Shown here in pieces: positions 52,466-61,654 of a stretch of 64,000 bases of DNA. Within the stretch, counting starts at the first letter, position 1; the number at the start of each line of letters is the position of its first letter. The stretch covers positions 416,991 through 480,990 of the forward strand of contig NZ_VCPC01000004.1 of assembly GCF_005938225.1 (NCBI RefSeq), in the 5' to 3' direction. The notes below the pieces were generated by a model that saw only the letters and a program-made list of their open reading frames with translations, searched no databases and was not told the DNA's origin. Position numbers and translations under genes: made by a program. The stretch is from Arenibacterium halophilum. Its GTDB lineage: Bacteria > Pseudomonadota > Alphaproteobacteria > Rhodobacterales > Rhodobacteraceae.

Positions 52466-52981
52466 ATGCGCCCGCTGACCCTTGCCGCGCTGCTGGCGCT
52501 GATCCTGGATCAGGTCAGCAAGTACTGGGTGGTCCATGCCATGTCGCTGGCCACCCGGTATCATATCGACGTGTTCCCACCGCTGCTGCGGTTTCGGTAC
52601 GGCGAAAACCGGGGCATCAACTTTGGCCTGCTGGACGGCAACTCTGACGCCGCGCGCTGGGCACTGATCGGGTTTTCGCTGGTGGTCTGTGCGGCGGTGG
52701 CCATCTGGATCTGGCGGCGGCATCCCTCGCTGCGGATGCAGATCAGCGCCGGTCTGGTGATCGGCGGCGCGCTGGGCAACGTGGTGGACCGGGTGCTGTA
52801 CGGCTATGTGCTGGATTTCCTGAACATGTCCTGCTGCGGCATTACCAATCCCTTCGTGTTCAACGTGGCCGATGTGTTCATCTTTGCCGGGGCGCTGGGC
52901 CTGATCGTGTTCGACGCCCGGGAGGGCGCGAAGACCACGGGCAACGCCCCCAAAAAAGGGCAGGGCAAAAACGCCCCGTGA
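52466..52981 (+). CDS. lspA: Lipoprotein signal peptidase
   Basis: A 171-residue inner-membrane aspartic peptidase (type II signal peptidase) with four membrane segments. The catalytic aspartates are Asp108 in GNVVDRVLYG and Asp136 in FNVADVFIF; DQVSK and ENRGINFGLL are the other family boxes. It starts three bases after purH. The next gene encodes a lipoprotein that would be its substrate. Confidence 0.95.
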   Translation: MRPLTLAALLALILDQVSKYWVVHAMSLATRYHIDVFPPLLRFRYGENRGINFGLLDGNSDAARWALIGFSLVVCAAVAIWIWRRHPSLRMQISAGLVIGGALGNVVDRVLYGYVLDFLNMSCCGITNPFVFNVADVFIFAGALGLIVFDAREGAKTTGNAPKKGQGKNAP

Positions 52982-53043
52982 CCCGGCCGCCGGAATGGGG
53001 TAGAACCCCCGCAGGCAGGCCAAGAACAGGCAGGAGAGTTCGC

Positions 53044-53568
53044 GTGCGCGCAGTTGTTGGATTGATCGTCGTGTCGCTGGCACTGGGTGTTTCGGGCTGT
53101 TCCAAGAAGGGCCTGATGGATCTGCGCCACAACGGCAATGGCCCGGATGAATTTATGGTGCTGCCGAACAAGCCCCTCGATATGCCCGACCGTATGGCCG
53201 CGCTGCCTGCGCCTACGCCGGGCGGTGCGAACCGCGCCGATGCGACGCCAAAGGCCGATGCCGTGGCCGCGCTGGGGGGCCGTCCGGATGCGCTGGTGCC
53301 GCAGGGTGCTTCGGCTGCCGATGGCGCGCTGGTCGCACAAGTCAGCCGTTATGGCGTACCCGCCAACACCCGCGAAGTGCTGGCCGAGGAAGATGCCAAG
53401 TTCCGCAAGCGTCAGGCGCGCGGCACCCGGATCCGGCTGTTCCCGGTCGACCGCTACAAACAGGCCTATCGCCGCAGCGCGCTTGATCCGTTCAACCAGA
53501 CAGAGCAGTTCCGCCGCGCGGGCGCAGAGACTCCGACTTCGCCGCCGGTGAAGCGGCGCCGCCGCTAA
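53044..53568 (+). CDS. DUF3035 lipoprotein
   Basis: A 174-residue protein starting at GTG 53044 behind CAGGAGAG. A short signal sequence ends in the lipobox LGVSGC, so the mature protein is lipid-anchored at the cysteine at about residue 19. The DUF3035 core includes GPDEFMVLPNKPLDMP and the RLFPVDRYKQAYRRSALDP segment near the C terminus. The function is unknown. It is characteristic of this locus in Rhodobacteraceae. Confidence 0.9.
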   Translation: MRAVVGLIVVSLALGVSGCSKKGLMDLRHNGNGPDEFMVLPNKPLDMPDRMAALPAPTPGGANRADATPKADAVAALGGRPDALVPQGASAADGALVAQVSRYGVPANTREVLAEEDAKFRKRQARGTRIRLFPVDRYKQAYRRSALDPFNQTEQFRRAGAETPTSPPVKRRRR

Positions 53569-53656
53569 TACATCGGCAACAGGTCACGATTTCGGGAAGC
53601 CATCTTGCACCCGGGTCACGGGCGCACAGGTTACCCGTGGAACAAGAGGGTACAGG

Positions 53657-55015
53657 ATGATCCGATATATCGCGTCGGCACTGGTGGTTCTTGGGCTGTC
53701 GCTGCCCGGCACCGCCCCCGCACGGGCCGCAGACAGCGCGCATGAAGCTGTCACAACCTTTGATCTGAGCAACGGAATGCAGGTCGTGGTGGTCGAAGAT
53801 CACCGCGCCCCCGTGGTGCAGCACATGGTGTGGTATCGCGCCGGGTCGGCGGATGAGCCTGTGGGCGAAAGCGGGGTCGCGCATTTTCTGGAACACCTGC
53901 TGTTCAAGGCGACCGACACCATGGCCTCGGGCGAGCTGTCGGCGACCGTGGCCGCCAACGGTGGGCAGGACAATGCCTTCACCAGCTACGATTACACCGC
54001 CTATTATCAGCGCGTCGCGGCCGACCGACTTGGCCTGATGATGAAGATGGAATCGGACCGCATGGTAAACCTTGCGCTGACCGAGGCCGACATCGTGACC
54101 GAGAGGGACGTGATCCTTGAGGAACGCAACCAGCGCACCGACAACAATCCGCGGGCGCTGTTCGGCGAACAGGTCAGCGCCGCGCAGTTCCTGAACCATC
54201 GCTATGGCACCCCGGTCATCGGCTGGCGTCACGAGATGGAAGAGCTGAGCATGGAAGACGCGCTGTCGTTCTATCGCACCTACTATGCACCCAATAACGC
54301 CATTCTGGTGGTTACCGGTGACGTCGACCCCGCAAATGTGCGCGAACTGGCCGAGCAATATTACGGCGTGATCCCCGCAAACCCCGATCTGCCCGAACGC
54401 TATCGCACGCAGGAACCGCCGCAGACTGCCGAGCGGCGCGTGATCTATAAAGACGACCGGGTGGCGCAGCCCTATATCACGCGGTCCTACATCGCGCCGG
54501 AACGCGATGCTGGCGCGCAGGAAAAAGCCGCCGCGCTGACGCTGCTGGCACAAATCCTGGGTGGCGGGACCACGTCTTTCCTGAACGAACGGTTGCAGTT
54601 CGATCAGAACGTCGCCGTTTACACCGGCGCGTTCTATGGCGACGTCGCGCTGGATGATACGACCTTCGATATCATCGTTGTTCCCGCCGAGGGCACCGAT
54701 CTGGCAGGCGCCGAAACCGCGCTGGACGCGGCCATTGCCGCCTTCATGGAACGTGGCGTCGATATGGAGCAGCTCGACCGCATCAAGATGCAGCTGCGCG
54801 CCTCGCAGATTTACGCCCGCGACAACGTGGATGGCATCGGCAACCGCTATGGCCGCGCGCTGACCAGCGGGCTGACGGTGCAGGATGTGCAGGACTGGCC
54901 CGACATTCTTCAGGCGGTGACCGCCGATCAGATCATGCAGGCCGCGGCCGAGGTGTTCCGCGACGAAGGTTCGGTCACCGGCTGGCTGACCCGCCCCGAG
55001 GAGGTTTCGCAATGA
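53657..55015 (+). CDS. M16 zinc peptidase, catalytic subunit
   Basis: A 452-residue exported pitrilysin-family peptidase with a signal peptide (cut after about residue 24, PARAAD). The inverted zinc motif HxxEH is intact at residues 76-80 (AHFLEH) and the distal glutamate falls in ILEERNQR at about 155. It is followed, with an ATGA overlap, by a second M16 protein that lacks the motif, so the two probably form a heterodimeric periplasmic protease. Confidence 0.93.
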   Translation: MIRYIASALVVLGLSLPGTAPARAADSAHEAVTTFDLSNGMQVVVVEDHRAPVVQHMVWYRAGSADEPVGESGVAHFLEHLLFKATDTMASGELSATVAANGGQDNAFTSYDYTAYYQRVAADRLGLMMKMESDRMVNLALTEADIVTERDVILEERNQRTDNNPRALFGEQVSAAQFLNHRYGTPVIGWRHEMEELSMEDALSFYRTYYAPNNAILVVTGDVDPANVRELAEQYYGVIPANPDLPERYRTQEPPQTAERRVIYKDDRVAQPYITRSYIAPERDAGAQEKAAALTLLAQILGGGTTSFLNERLQFDQNVAVYTGAFYGDVALDDTTFDIIVVPAEGTDLAGAETALDAAIAAFMERGVDMEQLDRIKMQLRASQIYARDNVDGIGNRYGRALTSGLTVQDVQDWPDILQAVTADQIMQAAAEVFRDEGSVTGWLTRPEEVSQ

Positions 55016-56340
55016 CCCGTTTCCGCACGATTGCCGCCGCCTGCGTGTCGCTGGTGCTTGGCGCGCTGCCCGCCTGGGCCGAGGTCGAGATTCAGGAAGT
55101 CACCTCGCCCAAGGGGCTGACCGCCTGGCTGGTCGAGGAACATTCGATCCCCTTCACGGCGCTGGAAATCCGGTTTCGCGGTGGCACCTCGCTGGATGCG
55201 CCGGGCAAGCGGGGCGCGACCTATCTGATGACCGCGCTGCTGGAAGAAGGCGCCGCCGATCTGGATGCCCGCGCCTTTGCCCGGGCGCAGGAATCGCTGG
55301 CCGCGTCCTTTGGCTATGATGCGAGTGACGATTCGGTTTCCGTCTCGGCGCGCTTTCTGAGCGAAAACCGGGAAGAGGCGCTGGCCCTGCTGCGTACCAC
55401 GCTGATGGAGCCGCGCTTTGATCAGGACGCCATCGACCGGGTGCGCGCGCAGGTCATCTCGGGCCTGCTGCAAAGTGCCAAGGATCCCGGCGACATTGCC
55501 GGGGCGGCGTTTTCCAAGATGGCCTTTGGCGATCACCCCTATGGCACTGATGGCGAAGGCACCGTTGAATCGGTCGCCTCGCTGACCCGTGACGATATCA
55601 TCGCCGCGAAAGAGGCCGTGTTCGCCCGTGACCGCATCTATATCGGCGCCGTGGGCGACATCACCCCCGAGGAATTGGGTAAGCTGGTTGATGATCTGCT
55701 GGCCGATCTGCCGGAAACCGGCGCACCGATGCCGCCCAAGGCCGATGTGACGATCACCGGCGGCGAAACCGTGATTCCCTTTGCCACGCCACAGTCGGTG
55801 GCGCTGTTCGGGCAGAAGGGGATTGAACGTGACGATCCCGATTTCTTTGCGGCCTATGTGGTCAATCAGGTGCTGGGCGCGGGCGGGTTCGAATCGCGCC
55901 TGATGACGGAAGTGCGTGAAAAGCGCGGGCTGACCTATGGCGTCTATTCCTACCTCAACCCCAAGGATCTGGGCGCGGTCTACATGGGGTCGGTGTCATC
56001 CTCGAACGACCGCATCGCCGAGGCCGTCAGCGTGATCCGCGACGAATGGCAGAAGCTGGCCGCCGATGGTGTGACCCAGAAAGAACTGGACGACGCCAAG
56101 ACCTATCTGACCGGCGCCTATCCGCTGCGTTTCGACGGCAACGGCCAGATCGCCAGCATCATGGTGGGGATGCAGATGCAGGGCCTGCCGATCGACTATA
56201 TCGCGACCCGCAACGACAAGGTGAACGCGGTGACGTTGGCAGAGGCCAATCGCGTTGCGGCCGAACTGCTCGACCCCGAGAACCTGCATTTCATCGTGGT
56301 CGGCCAACCCGAAGGCATTATGGGGGAGGCGGCGAACTGA
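55012..56340 (+). CDS. M16 peptidase-like protein, non-catalytic partner
   Basis: A 442-residue exported M16-family protein with a signal peptide ending about residue 23 (PAWAE). At the place of the zinc motif it has ATYLMTALLEEG, so HxxEH is lost. It keeps the substrate-binding RGLTYGVYS motif in the C-terminal half, as do the regulatory subunits of M16B pairs. The start overlaps the stop of the catalytic subunit gene. Confidence 0.92.
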   Translation: MTRFRTIAAACVSLVLGALPAWAEVEIQEVTSPKGLTAWLVEEHSIPFTALEIRFRGGTSLDAPGKRGATYLMTALLEEGAADLDARAFARAQESLAASFGYDASDDSVSVSARFLSENREEALALLRTTLMEPRFDQDAIDRVRAQVISGLLQSAKDPGDIAGAAFSKMAFGDHPYGTDGEGTVESVASLTRDDIIAAKEAVFARDRIYIGAVGDITPEELGKLVDDLLADLPETGAPMPPKADVTITGGETVIPFATPQSVALFGQKGIERDDPDFFAAYVVNQVLGAGGFESRLMTEVREKRGLTYGVYSYLNPKDLGAVYMGSVSSSNDRIAEAVSVIRDEWQKLAADGVTQKELDDAKTYLTGAYPLRFDGNGQIASIMVGMQMQGLPIDYIATRNDKVNAVTLAEANRVAAELLDPENLHFIVVGQPEGIMGEAAN

Positions 56341-56352
56341 TCGCCGCCCGCC

Positions 56353-58686
56353 TTACTCTCCGTAGGGAATCCAGACCGTTTTGACTTCGGTCGCCTGATC
56401 CAGCCACTCGCGGCTGTCCTGCGCGTACCAGTCGCGGGTTTGGCCGTTGTTGACCCAGGTGCGTTTCAGGTTCAGCGCTGATTCCGCCTCGATCGCGCCA
56501 GACAGATCCGAGGACGAAAAGCTCCAGACCGCATCCACATCCAGATGTTTCGCCAGCGGCCCGGCCAGATCGGCATGGGTGCCGGTCACGATATTCACAC
56601 AGCCTGCCGGTACGTCGGATGTGTCCAGCACCTGATAGAAATCGGTCAGCGCGAGCGGAGAGACCTTTGGCGCGGCCAGCACCACGCGGTTGCCCATTGC
56701 CAGCGCCGCACCCATGATCGTGACCGCGCCCAGCAGCGGCGCCTCGTCCGGGCAAAGCGCGCCGATCACGCCCACGGGTTCGCGCATCGCCAGCGCCACG
56801 CCACGGATCGGCACCCCGCGCGCCTGCCCATCCACCTTGTCCGCCCATGCGGCAAAGGTGAACAGCCGATCAATGGCGGCGTCGACTTCCTTGCGGCCCG
56901 TGCGCGCCCCGCTCATCGCGTTCAGGCGATTGGCGAATTCGTCGGACCGGGCCGAGAGGTTCTCGGCAGTGTAATAGAGGATCTGCGCCCGCAGATGTCC
57001 GGTGCTGCGCGCCCAGCCGCCCGCACCGCGCGCCGCTTCGACGGCGTTGCGAATGTCCTTGCGGCTGCCTTGCCCGACATGGCCCAGCAGCTGCCCCTTG
57101 GGCCCATGCACGGCGATGGAATAGCCGCTGTCGGGCCGCGCCTGCTTGCCCCCGATATACATCTTGGCGGTGCGATCCACCGGATCGGCGGCCGCGCCCG
57201 CGCCACCATGCGCCTTGATGGGCGCCAGTTTCGCGGATTTGCCCACGGGCCGGGTATAGGCCGACAGCCCCTCCCATCCGCCTTCGCGGCCAAAACCGCT
57301 TTCGCGCACCCCGCCAAACCCGGCGGCGGCATCGAACAGGTTGGTCGCATTCACCCAGACCACGCCCGCCGCCAGCTTGGGCGCGATATCAAGGCACAGG
57401 TTGACGTTCTCGCTCCACACTGTCGCCGCCAGCCCATAGCGCGTGTTGTTCGCCAGCGCGACGGCCTCGTCCGGCGTACGGAAGGTGCAACTGACAAGCA
57501 CGGGGCCGAAAATTTCCTCCTGCATCAGCGGGTCCGACGGGGCGAGCCCGGTGATCAGCGTTGGCGGATAGAAACAGCCCTGCGCAGGCAGCGCCAGGTC
57601 GGGCTGGAAACAGCTCCCGCCCGCGCCTTCGACCATTTCGCGAATCCGCTCCAGTTGCACCGGATCGACAATCGCGCCCACGTCGATGCACTTGTCCAGC
57701 GGGTCGCCCAGCCGCAACTTGGCCATCCGCGCCTTCAGCCGTGTCAGGAAATCCTCGGCAATCGGTTCATGCAGCAACAGCCGAGACCCGGCACAGCAGA
57801 CCTGCCCCTGGTTGAACCAGATCGCATCGACCAGCCCCTCGATCGCGGAATCGATATCGGCGTCGTCGAACACGATATAGGGCGATTTCCCCCCCAGCTC
57901 GAGCGTGAGCGCCTTGCCGCTGCCCGCCGTCGCCCGGCGAATCTGCCGCCCCACCTCGGTCGAGCCGGTAAAGGCGATCTTATCGACCTCCGATGCCACG
58001 ATCATCTCGCCCACGGTGCCGTCGCCGGTAACGATGTTCACCACCCCCGGCGGCAGCCCGGCCTGCGAACAGATATCGGCAAACAGCAAGGCAGTGAGCG
58101 AGGTATATTCCGCCGGCTTCAGCACCACGGTATTGCCCGTCGCCAGCGCCGGGGCGATCTTCCACGCCAGCATCAGCAGCGGAAAGTTCCACGGCACGAT
58201 CTGCCCGCAGACGCCAAGTGCCTCGCGTCCGGGCAGGGCCTCGTCCATGATCTGCGCCATGCCCGCGTGGTAATAAAAATGCCGCTGCGCCAGCGGAATG
58301 TCGAGGTCGCGGCTTTCGCGGATCGGCTTGCCGTTGTCCAAGGTCTCAAGCACCGAAAACAGCCGCGCGTGTTTCTGCAACAGCCGCGCCAGCGCATACA
58401 TGAACCGCGCGCGCCCCGGCCCGCCCAACCCGGCCCAGCCCGGCTGCGCCTTGCGCGCGGCGGACACGGCGCTGTCCACGTCTTTCTGCGTCGCCTCCGT
58501 GATGCCTGCCAGCCGCACCCCCGTGGCCGGGTTCGCGCTATCGAACCCCTTGCCCGGCTTGGTGAACGCCCCGTTTATATAGTGCCCGAACTGCCCGCCG
58601 TGCTGCTTGATCCACGCCAAAGCCTCATCCGCGCTCTCCGGCGCCGGTCCATAGTCCATCGTGTCGAATATCTCGCGAATTTTCAT
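56353..58686 (-). CDS. Two-domain aldehyde dehydrogenase family protein
   Basis: A 777-residue protein with two aldehyde dehydrogenase domains. The first (about 35-500) has the active-site Glu in LTLELGGKSP and the catalytic Cys in NQGQVCCAGSRL. The second (about 530-777) is shorter and has NNGQTRDWYAQ in place of the Cys motif, so it is probably structural. ATG at 58686 follows the 27-bp leader element. deoC lies upstream on the same strand, which suggests oxidation of the acetaldehyde released by deoxyribose-phosphate aldolase. Confidence 0.88.
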   Translation of the reverse strand: MKIREIFDTMDYGPAPESADEALAWIKQHGGQFGHYINGAFTKPGKGFDSANPATGVRLAGITEATQKDVDSAVSAARKAQPGWAGLGGPGRARFMYALARLLQKHARLFSVLETLDNGKPIRESRDLDIPLAQRHFYYHAGMAQIMDEALPGREALGVCGQIVPWNFPLLMLAWKIAPALATGNTVVLKPAEYTSLTALLFADICSQAGLPPGVVNIVTGDGTVGEMIVASEVDKIAFTGSTEVGRQIRRATAGSGKALTLELGGKSPYIVFDDADIDSAIEGLVDAIWFNQGQVCCAGSRLLLHEPIAEDFLTRLKARMAKLRLGDPLDKCIDVGAIVDPVQLERIREMVEGAGGSCFQPDLALPAQGCFYPPTLITGLAPSDPLMQEEIFGPVLVSCTFRTPDEAVALANNTRYGLAATVWSENVNLCLDIAPKLAAGVVWVNATNLFDAAAGFGGVRESGFGREGGWEGLSAYTRPVGKSAKLAPIKAHGGAGAAADPVDRTAKMYIGGKQARPDSGYSIAVHGPKGQLLGHVGQGSRKDIRNAVEAARGAGGWARSTGHLRAQILYYTAENLSARSDEFANRLNAMSGARTGRKEVDAAIDRLFTFAAWADKVDGQARGVPIRGVALAMREPVGVIGALCPDEAPLLGAVTIMGAALAMGNRVVLAAPKVSPLALTDFYQVLDTSDVPAGCVNIVTGTHADLAGPLAKHLDVDAVWSFSSSDLSGAIEAESALNLKRTWVNNGQTRDWYAQDSREWLDQATEVKTVWIPYGE

Positions 58687-58688
58687 GG

Positions 58689-58715
58689 CTTCTTTTCGGT
58701 CCAAATACTCAATTC
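58689..58715 (-). repeat. 27-bp leader element, copy D
   Basis: Read on the minus strand, the element is the same 27 bp as at 36698-36724 with one change (GGACC for GGGCC). It ends two bases before the ATG of the aldehyde dehydrogenase gene, in the 46-bp gap after deoC. Both copies point towards the start codon they precede. Confidence 0.65.
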
Positions 58716-58732
58716 TGCCTGCGCAGCAGGCA

Positions 58733-59695
58733 TTACCCCATCGCGTGGCGATACCCGGCGGAATAGGCGCCGGTGACGTGGTGTTCCAACTGGCGTTCGA
58801 TATCGCCCAGCAGCGACGAGGCGCCAAAGCGGAACAGGTTGGGCCGCAACCAGCGTTCGCCCAACTCTTCCTTGATCAGCGACAGGTAGACCAGCGCGTC
58901 CTTGGCCTTGGAAATCCCGCCAGCAGGTTTATAGCCCACGCGCCAGCCGGTCATCGCGTGGTAGGCGCGGATTGCGCGGATCATGGTCAGGCTGACGGGC
59001 AGGGTGGCATTCACGCTTTCCTTGCCGGTCGATGTCTTGATGAAATCGGCCCCCGCCATCATGCACACCATCGAGGCACGCGCCACGTTGCGCAGGGTGC
59101 CCAGCTCTCCGGTCGCAAGGATCGCCTTCACATGGGCGCTGCCACAGGCCTCGCGGAAGGCGCGCATTTCATCGTATAGCGCCTGCCAGTCGCCCGAGAG
59201 CACATGGCGGCGCGAGATCACGATGTCGATTTCTTCCGCCCCGGCCTTCACGCTTTCGCCAATCTCGGCCAACCGCAGGTGGAACGGCGACAGCCCGGCG
59301 GGAAAGCCGGTCGAGACAGCAGCCACCGGAATGCCCGTGCCCTCCAGCGCGCGCAGGGCCACATCCACCATGTCATGATAGACGCAGACCGCGCCCACGG
59401 TGACATCCGGCATCCCCATCGCCTCCAACAGGCGGCGATCAACGGGATTGCGGGCCTTGGCGCAGAGCCGTTTGACCCGCTCGGCGGTATCGTCGCCCGA
59501 CAGCGTCGTCAGGTCGATGCAGGTCACCGCCTTCAGTAGCCAGGCCGCCTGATAGTCCTTTTTGACCGAGCGTCGCCCCGGCAGCGTGGCCGCGCGACGC
59601 TCAATGGCCGAGGTATTGGCCTGCACCGCGCGCACGCGATCCAGATCAAGCGCGGTTCCCATGTTCCGCGTGTCGTTATCGGCGCGCTGATCCAT
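58733..59695 (-). CDS. deoC: Deoxyribose-phosphate aldolase
   Basis: Cleaves 2-deoxyribose-5-phosphate to acetaldehyde and glyceraldehyde-3-phosphate. Class I aldolase features are the Schiff-base lysine in DFIKTSTGK, the catalytic Asp/Lys regions in EEIDIVISR and HVKAILATGELG, and the phosphate site GYKPAGGI. At 320 residues it belongs to the longer DeoC group. It is followed by the aldehyde dehydrogenase gene in the same direction, so they probably act in sequence in deoxynucleoside use. Confidence 0.94.
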   Translation of the reverse strand: MDQRADNDTRNMGTALDLDRVRAVQANTSAIERRAATLPGRRSVKKDYQAAWLLKAVTCIDLTTLSGDDTAERVKRLCAKARNPVDRRLLEAMGMPDVTVGAVCVYHDMVDVALRALEGTGIPVAAVSTGFPAGLSPFHLRLAEIGESVKAGAEEIDIVISRRHVLSGDWQALYDEMRAFREACGSAHVKAILATGELGTLRNVARASMVCMMAGADFIKTSTGKESVNATLPVSLTMIRAIRAYHAMTGWRVGYKPAGGISKAKDALVYLSLIKEELGERWLRPNLFRFGASSLLGDIERQLEHHVTGAYSAGYRHAMG

Positions 59696-59799
59696 GGCGC
59701 TGGCCTTTCCTTATAGGTCGGGCGCAGGGTCGCATGAGGGCTGTGCCTTGGCAAGAACCGCCTAATTTAACGGCAGGTCAACCGGGCCGCGCCTCATGA

Positions 59800-59851
59800 A
59801 TTGCGAATAATTCGCAATCTCATTGACTTTTTGCGAATGACTCTCATATTC
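59800..59851 (+). promoter_or_regulatory. Mur/Fur-type box and promoter of the metal ABC operon
   Basis: A 19-bp inverted repeat, ATTGCGAATAATTCGCAAT, at 59800-59818 is symmetric except for its central base and resembles the manganese-responsive Mur boxes of alphaproteobacteria. It is followed by TTGACT (59823-59828), 16 bases and CATATT (59845-59850) as promoter. A second, weaker half-site TTGCGAATGA at 59831-59840 lies inside the promoter. Repression in high manganese is inferred. Confidence 0.75.
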
Positions 59852-59877
59852 AACTTATGTCGAATACGGAGAATGCC

Positions 59878-60840
59878 ATGTTCGTGACCCGTCGTAGCCT
59901 GCTCGCTGGCCTTGGTGCCGCGCTTGTGGCCCGGCCGGGATTTGCCGCAGGGCAGGAGCCGCTGAAGGCGGTGGCGACAACTGGCATGATTGCCGACGCC
60001 GCCCGCGTGGTCGGTGGCGATCTGGTCGAGGTGCGCGGGCTGATGGGCCCCGGGGTCGATCCGCACTCCTATCGCCAGACCCGCACTGATATCGTCGCCA
60101 TGACGCGCGCCGATCTGGTACTGTGGCACGGGCTGTTCCTCGAGGCGCAGATGCAATCTTTTTTCCACGATCTGGCGCGCCGCCGGGCCGTGGTGCCGGT
60201 GGCCGAGGCGCTGCCGAAATCCGAACTGCACGCCCATGACGATTATAAGGACAAATACGACCCCCACGTCTGGATGTCGCCGCGCCTGTGGCAGCAGGTC
60301 GTCCGTTCGGTTCAATCCGCGCTGAGTGACGTGCGCCCCGACAGCGCCGCCACCTTTGCCGCCAATGCCGACGCCCATGTGGCCGAACTGGCCCGGCTGG
60401 ATGCATACGCCGCCACGGCGCTGGCGCAAATCCCGGCCGAGCGCCGCGTGCTGGTCACCGCGCATGACGCCTTTGGCTACTTCGGCGCGGCCTACGGTAT
60501 CGAGGTTCTGGGCCTGCAGGGGATTTCCACGGAAAGCGAAGCCGGGCTGAACCGCATCGCGGATCTGGTCGATACGCTGGTGGCGCGCAACATCGGCGCG
60601 GTCTTTGTCGAAACCTCGGTGTCGGATCGCAATATGCGCGCGCTGATCGAAGGGGCCGCCGCGCAGGGCCACACGGTGCGCATCGGCGGCGAGCTGTACA
60701 GCGATGCCATGGGCGCGCCCGGTACCTACGAGGGCACTTATATCGGAATGCTGGACCACAACGTGACCGTGATCGCGCGGGCACTTGGGTCGGATGTACC
60801 GGCGCAGGGGCTGAACGGCCGCCTCGCCGCAGGGAGCTGA
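59878..60840 (+). CDS. Manganese/zinc ABC transporter substrate-binding protein (SitA-like)
   Basis: A 320-residue cluster A-I metal-binding protein with a twin-arginine-like signal (TRRSLLAGLGAALVARPGFA). The metal ligands are His in GVDPHSYRQT, His in DPHVWMSP, Glu in QGISTESEAG and a C-terminal Asp (LYSDAMG). ATG at 59878 is preferred over the one at 59857, because the predicted transcript starts at about 59857 and GGAGAA lies six bases before 59878. The lack of a long His-rich loop favours manganese over zinc. Confidence 0.92.
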   Translation: MFVTRRSLLAGLGAALVARPGFAAGQEPLKAVATTGMIADAARVVGGDLVEVRGLMGPGVDPHSYRQTRTDIVAMTRADLVLWHGLFLEAQMQSFFHDLARRRAVVPVAEALPKSELHAHDDYKDKYDPHVWMSPRLWQQVVRSVQSALSDVRPDSAATFAANADAHVAELARLDAYAATALAQIPAERRVLVTAHDAFGYFGAAYGIEVLGLQGISTESEAGLNRIADLVDTLVARNIGAVFVETSVSDRNMRALIEGAAAQGHTVRIGGELYSDAMGAPGTYEGTYIGMLDHNVTVIARALGSDVPAQGLNGRLAAGS

Positions 60841-60841
60841 G

Positions 60842-61648
60842 ATGCTGGAATTGGCAACCATTGGCGGCACCGCGCCGCAGACAGGCACGGCGCTGGCCGA
60901 CAGCCCGCTGGCGATCCGGGGGCTGACCGTCAGCTACGGTGAAAAACCGGCGGTCTTCTCTGTCGACATGACGGTCGAGCCGGGCAGGATGACGGCGATC
61001 ATCGGCCCGAATGGCGCGGGCAAATCCACGCTGCTGAAGGCGGCGCTGGGCATCATCCGCCCGCTGTCGGGGCAGGTGCAGGTGTTCGGCCAGCCGATGG
61101 CGGCGCAGCGCAGCCGCATCGCCTATGTGCCGCAGCGCGCCAGCGTGGATTGGGATTTCCCGACCAGCGTGATCGACGTGGTTCTGATGGGGCTGTACCG
61201 GCAGGTCGGCCTGCTGGGCCGGATCCGGGGCACCCATCGCGCCCGCGCCCGCGCTTGCCTTGACCGTGTCGGCATGGGCGATTTCGCAAATCGCCAGATC
61301 GGACAGCTGTCCGGCGGCCAGCAACAGCGCGTCTTTCTGGCCCGCGCGCTGGCGCAAGAGGCCGATCTGTATCTGCTGGACGAACCCTTTGCCGGAGTCG
61401 ATGCCGCGACCGAAAAGGCGATCATCGCCGTGCTGCAATCGCTGCGGGCCGAGGGGCGCACCGTTGTGGCCGTACACCACGACCTTGCCACCGTGCCCGA
61501 CTATTTCGACAACGTGTTCCTGATCAACACCCGCCGCGTGGCGGAGGGCCCGGTCAGCACCGCCTTTACCGCCGATACCTTGCAGGCGGCCTATGGTGGG
61601 CGGCTTGCCACCGCGCAGGTCGATCAACTCAGCCGCGCGCTGGTCTAG
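60842..61648 (+). CDS. Manganese/zinc ABC transporter ATP-binding protein (SitB-like)
   Basis: A 268-residue ATPase with Walker A GPNGAGKST, the signature LSGGQQQRVFLARAL, Walker B LYLLDEPFAG and the switch His in VAVHHDLATV. The motif YVPQRASVDWDFP is typical of metal transporters of this group. It starts one base after the binding-protein stop codon and is followed after six bases by the first permease. Confidence 0.93.
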   Translation: MLELATIGGTAPQTGTALADSPLAIRGLTVSYGEKPAVFSVDMTVEPGRMTAIIGPNGAGKSTLLKAALGIIRPLSGQVQVFGQPMAAQRSRIAYVPQRASVDWDFPTSVIDVVLMGLYRQVGLLGRIRGTHRARARACLDRVGMGDFANRQIGQLSGGQQQRVFLARALAQEADLYLLDEPFAGVDAATEKAIIAVLQSLRAEGRTVVAVHHDLATVPDYFDNVFLINTRRVAEGPVSTAFTADTLQAAYGGRLATAQVDQLSRALV

Positions 61649-61654
61649 CCCGCA

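Noticed and set aside
56545..58776. A 743-codon plus-strand open frame opposite the aldehyde dehydrogenase
   Set aside because: No domain or ribosome site. It is an antisense shadow of a gene with clear catalytic motifs.
59857..59877. ATG at 59857 as the start of the metal-binding protein
   Set aside because: It coincides with the predicted transcription start and lacks a ribosome site. The ATG at 59878 has GGAGAA and leads directly into the twin-arginine signal.
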